Below are positions 61,627 through 64,000 of a stretch of DNA of 64,000 nt, piece after piece. The first letter of the stretch is position 1. Each line of letters opens with the position of its first letter. The notes below the pieces were generated by a model. The model made no database searches and was not told where the DNA came from. It saw only the letters and a program-made list of their open reading frames with translations. Origin of the DNA: Riemerella anatipestifer ATCC 11845 = DSM 15868 (GTDB taxonomy: Bacteria; Bacteroidota; Bacteroidia; Flavobacteriales; Weeksellaceae); the NCBI RefSeq assembly GCF_000252855.1, contig NC_017045.1:1178001-1242000 (forward strand). The letters run 5' to 3'. The position numbers and the translations under genes were made by a program.

Positions 61627-62589
61627 TTACTTAATTATGTTATGAATCCAATGCTCCAATGAATATTTACCCAAAATAGCCGTATCTAACGGCTTATAAG
61701 GTTTGCTAAAAAAGTCTTCCGAAATTTTAATATTTTCAGGATCAATCAAACAAATATTCTCTGGAGAATAAAAATCATAATTTAAAATATTGGGATTATC
61801 TGTAATCATTTTTTTCTGGAGCCCCAAAGCCTCAAAAGGCCTGAAAGACAATCCCGCCTGGTTATCCTGTGCCAAATCCAGCAAAATACGAGATTGACTA
61901 CTAATTTTATAAGATTGAGAAAAGGGAATTAATTTATTAGTGATTGTAATAAAAGGACTCTTGGAATATTCTGATTCTTCGCTGGAATAATGATTGTACA
62001 AAAGAGCCCTTGAATGGTATCCTATACGATTTAAATGTTCCAAAATTTTCACAAGCTTATCAATCCTACCATCTTGTGTTCCTAAAAATAACACATCGTA
62101 AATAATATCCTGATTAGGCATTGTAGGAGCAAAGAAAAAATTAGTATTCTTCTCAAAACCATACTTTTCGCAATCCAAAGAATCAAAACTAAAACATTTA
62201 TCAAAATAAGCAATACTATCTCTTTGACTAGGAATTTTTTCTATACTATCCCAGAAGAAAGCCTTCAACATATTCGTTTTAGATTTTAGCCGAATTAAAT
62301 CATCTGTAGACAAAACATCTGGACGATTTATGATTATTTGATCAAAAAAATCTGAATTACGAACTACTTCTTTTAATTCTCCATATTGCCTTTCATCTTT
62401 AAGATTTCTTCCTAAAAATGTTTTCATAAATAGATTTTGAATACGCTCACCAATGTGCTTATACTTATATCGTTGCGTATAAGCACTCACAACATGAGTA
62501 ACTTTGGCATTACTGTATTTCTTCAGCCCATCATACACCACTTCATTAAATCCATAATAATCTGGAGCGATAAAAAGAATTTTCTTCAT
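61627..62589 (-). CDS. Glycosyltransferase-like protein, polysaccharide cluster
   Basis: 320 residues, probably GT-B fold. The C-terminal GLSFRPFEALGLQKKMITDNPNILNYDFYSPENICLID resembles a donor-binding region, with an F-E-A variant of the usual E-A motif. Paralogous to the next gene upstream (62593-63585), where GLSFRCFEAVGFSKKLITNN and NYDFYDENNIFVVE correspond. Three bases between them. Likely a sugar transferase of lipopolysaccharide or capsule; donor and acceptor unknown. Confidence 0.72.
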   Translation of the reverse strand: MKKILFIAPDYYGFNEVVYDGLKKYSNAKVTHVVSAYTQRYKYKHIGERIQNLFMKTFLGRNLKDERQYGELKEVVRNSDFFDQIIINRPDVLSTDDLIRLKSKTNMLKAFFWDSIEKIPSQRDSIAYFDKCFSFDSLDCEKYGFEKNTNFFFAPTMPNQDIIYDVLFLGTQDGRIDKLVKILEHLNRIGYHSRALLYNHYSSEESEYSKSPFITITNKLIPFSQSYKISSQSRILLDLAQDNQAGLSFRPFEALGLQKKMITDNPNILNYDFYSPENICLIDPENIKISEDFFSKPYKPLDTAILGKYSLEHWIHNIIK

Positions 62590-62592
62590 CTT

Positions 62593-63585
62593 TCAACAAA
62601 ATAACTTAGAAAACCAATACGAAAAACTATACTTAGAGGCAATATCATGTTGAGATTTATACGATTTATTAATAAATTGCTCAAAATCCACTTGACTACA
62701 ACCCGATTCCACAACAAAAATATTATTTTCATCATAAAAATCATAATTTTTAACTAATCTATTATTGGTAATTAGCTTTTTCGAAAACCCTACCGCCTCA
62801 AAGCAACGAAATGATAATCCTTTATGTATTGTGTTTTCAACATCAATTAGAATATTGGAGGCCATACTCTCCAACATAGAAGTTTCAAACGAGTTTCCCG
62901 TTTTTCGAAACTGAATAGGTGTATTTTTGTATGGTTTTATTTTACTTTTATTTCCATATACTACAGTCATATTCAAAGACAATCCGAACGACTTCAACAA
63001 CTCCGATAGACTAACTAACATCTCCATTCTATCTTTCATAAAAGTTCCCACAAAAAACACATCTTGCTTTATATCAACTTGTTGAGATATATAATCAAAA
63101 TAAAAATTAGTGGTATGATAGGTATTGGGAAAGCGCTTTGTATCTTCCCTATCAAACACATAAAATTTATCAAAGTGAGAGATCCTAGTACTTGCCAAAG
63201 GAAATCTACTCATACCATCCCATTGATAGCCAACGGAAAAATCTGATTTCTCTTTTATACTTTGTAATACCTTCCTAGAAAATAAATCAGGACGAACAAC
63301 CAATGCATAATCAACACGGCCTAGTTCTTCAATAAATTTCAATTGACTAGCTTCCTGAATTTCTGCAAGTTTTTCTGCTTTATAGACTCGGTTGTTAAGA
63401 AAAATTTTCTTAGCTCCGTGTATAAGGTAGTCCTGCCATATAAGTTGAGATTTTGCATTCATATCATAAGGCAACAAATAGACTTTAAAACCTAAGTATT
63501 CTAAGTTTTTTCTAAAACATTCTGGCAAACCAAAATGATTAGGAATTCCCAAAATAATGCTTTTCCCTTTAAAATCCCTACTCAT
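62593..63585 (-). CDS. Glycosyltransferase-like protein, paralogue of the neighbour
   Basis: 330 residues. Shares the FDKFYVFDREDTKRF/DVFFVGTFMKDRMEML layout and the C-terminal LSFRCFEAVG motif with 61627-62589, so the pair arose by duplication and has diverged strongly. Its start overlaps the end of the DUF5672-like gene by 8 bases. Confidence 0.72.
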   Translation of the reverse strand: MSRDFKGKSIILGIPNHFGLPECFRKNLEYLGFKVYLLPYDMNAKSQLIWQDYLIHGAKKIFLNNRVYKAEKLAEIQEASQLKFIEELGRVDYALVVRPDLFSRKVLQSIKEKSDFSVGYQWDGMSRFPLASTRISHFDKFYVFDREDTKRFPNTYHTTNFYFDYISQQVDIKQDVFFVGTFMKDRMEMLVSLSELLKSFGLSLNMTVVYGNKSKIKPYKNTPIQFRKTGNSFETSMLESMASNILIDVENTIHKGLSFRCFEAVGFSKKLITNNRLVKNYDFYDENNIFVVESGCSQVDFEQFINKSYKSQHDIASKYSFSYWFSKLFC

Positions 63586-64000
63586 ATTGTTCTAATTTAT
63601 ACCCTTGCTGCTCTATATGCTCCTTCCAAAAGTCTAGTTCCTTATCCCAACGATGGCATCCAAAAGGCAACATGCCTCCATTCAAAACAAAGGCTTTTTC
63701 TTGCTTATTTTCAATTGCAAACTCACACGCTTTTTTATAGTTTGGCTTGTGGAACGAAAGTCCATTTCGTTGAGGCTCAATGCTAAAAAAAACATCTTCA
63801 GCATAAAAAGAAGATTGATTGCTCGGTTTAAGATAAATAGAGACAACCTCCGAAAGCTGCTTAAGCACCTCAATACACTTTTCTCTTTTCCTTAATGAAA
63901 GACCTCCATTACCTACTTGATTGTACAACAACGATTTATTCTTTTGCCATTTACCATTTCCTTTATAATTGATAATTCGTTTTAGAAATGACAATCCAAA
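63578..64000 (-). CDS. DUF5672-like glycosyltransferase-related protein (5' end outside window)
   Basis: C-terminal 141 or so residues visible. VGNGGLSLRKREKCIEVL and LPFGCHRWDKE fit the DUF5672 family found in polysaccharide clusters. The frame is open to base 64000 and the first candidate start in it is only a TTG, so the true start lies beyond the window. Part of the minus-strand glycan operon. Confidence 0.75.
   Translation of the reverse strand, partial: FGLSFLKRIINYKGNGKWQKNKSLLYNQVGNGGLSLRKREKCIEVLKQLSEVVSIYLKPSNQSSFYAEDVFFSIEPQRNGLSFHKPNYKKACEFAIENKQEKAFVLNGGMLPFGCHRWDKELDFWKEHIEQQGYKLEQYE

Overview
The window reads as chromosome of a Bacteroidota bacterium, most likely a flavobacterium of the Weeksellaceae (Chryseobacterium/Riemerella/Bergeyella relatives). 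The supporting signs are a low G+C sequence, promoters of the Bacteroidota type (TAnnTTTG, sometimes with TTG about 19-20 bases upstream), A-rich gene leaders without Shine-Dalgarno sequences, secreted proteins with type IX secretion (T9SS) C-terminal signals, a bacillithiol gene (bshB1), an exbB-exbD-exbD-tonB operon and the acpP-fabF-rnc-IPExxxVDY-pyk gene order. I do not assign a species.

Layout. 1-3240: nitrite ammonification genes nrfH and nrfA (nrfA runs off the left edge) with a divergent beta-barrel porin and a CRP/FNR-like palindrome between them. 3264-9294: a T9SS-type subtilase, an MdlA-like ABC half-transporter, a PUR-alpha-like protein, tRNA-His and bshB1. 9392-15261: the TonB energising operon followed by a PstS-like lipoprotein and a TPR protein. 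15527-31781: mostly housekeeping genes (leuS, htrA, a U32 protein with ferredoxin and 5-formyl-THF cyclo-ligase, serS, tilS, dsbD) mixed with small lipoproteins of unknown role. One G+C-rich, structured, non-coding element lies at about 30856-30987.

31960-44178 is the accessory region. It is a polymorphic-toxin island: a tailspike-like coiled-coil protein, a small secreted protein with one YD-like motif and a T9SS-type C-terminus, and a 2323-residue SpvB/FG-GAP/RHS protein whose C-terminal tip looks like a toxin. Behind it is a row of displaced toxin-tip and immunity cassettes, some truncated or frameshifted. Three of the candidate immunity proteins are lipoproteins, which suggests that those toxins act in the cell envelope. 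Base composition drops sharply at the RHS core/toxin junction.

44295-59149 returns to core genes: an aldehyde dehydrogenase, pyruvate kinase, IPExxxVDY protein, RNase III, FabF, ACP, an outer-membrane barrel, a flippase, two unknown membrane proteins, an MCE/HdrC-like/HdrB-like operon and a PpiD/SurA-type chaperone. 59297-64000 is the edge of a surface-polysaccharide cluster: a cupin, a GT90-like transferase, a GT4-like transferase, two paralogous transferase-like proteins and a truncated DUF5672-like gene.

Several genes (bshB1, tilS, a lipoprotein at 27351, a small membrane protein at 12194, the ABC transporter) have a promoter -7 element only 4-8 bases before the start codon, so leaderless mRNAs are predicted. 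I saw no insertion sequences, CRISPR arrays or rRNA genes.
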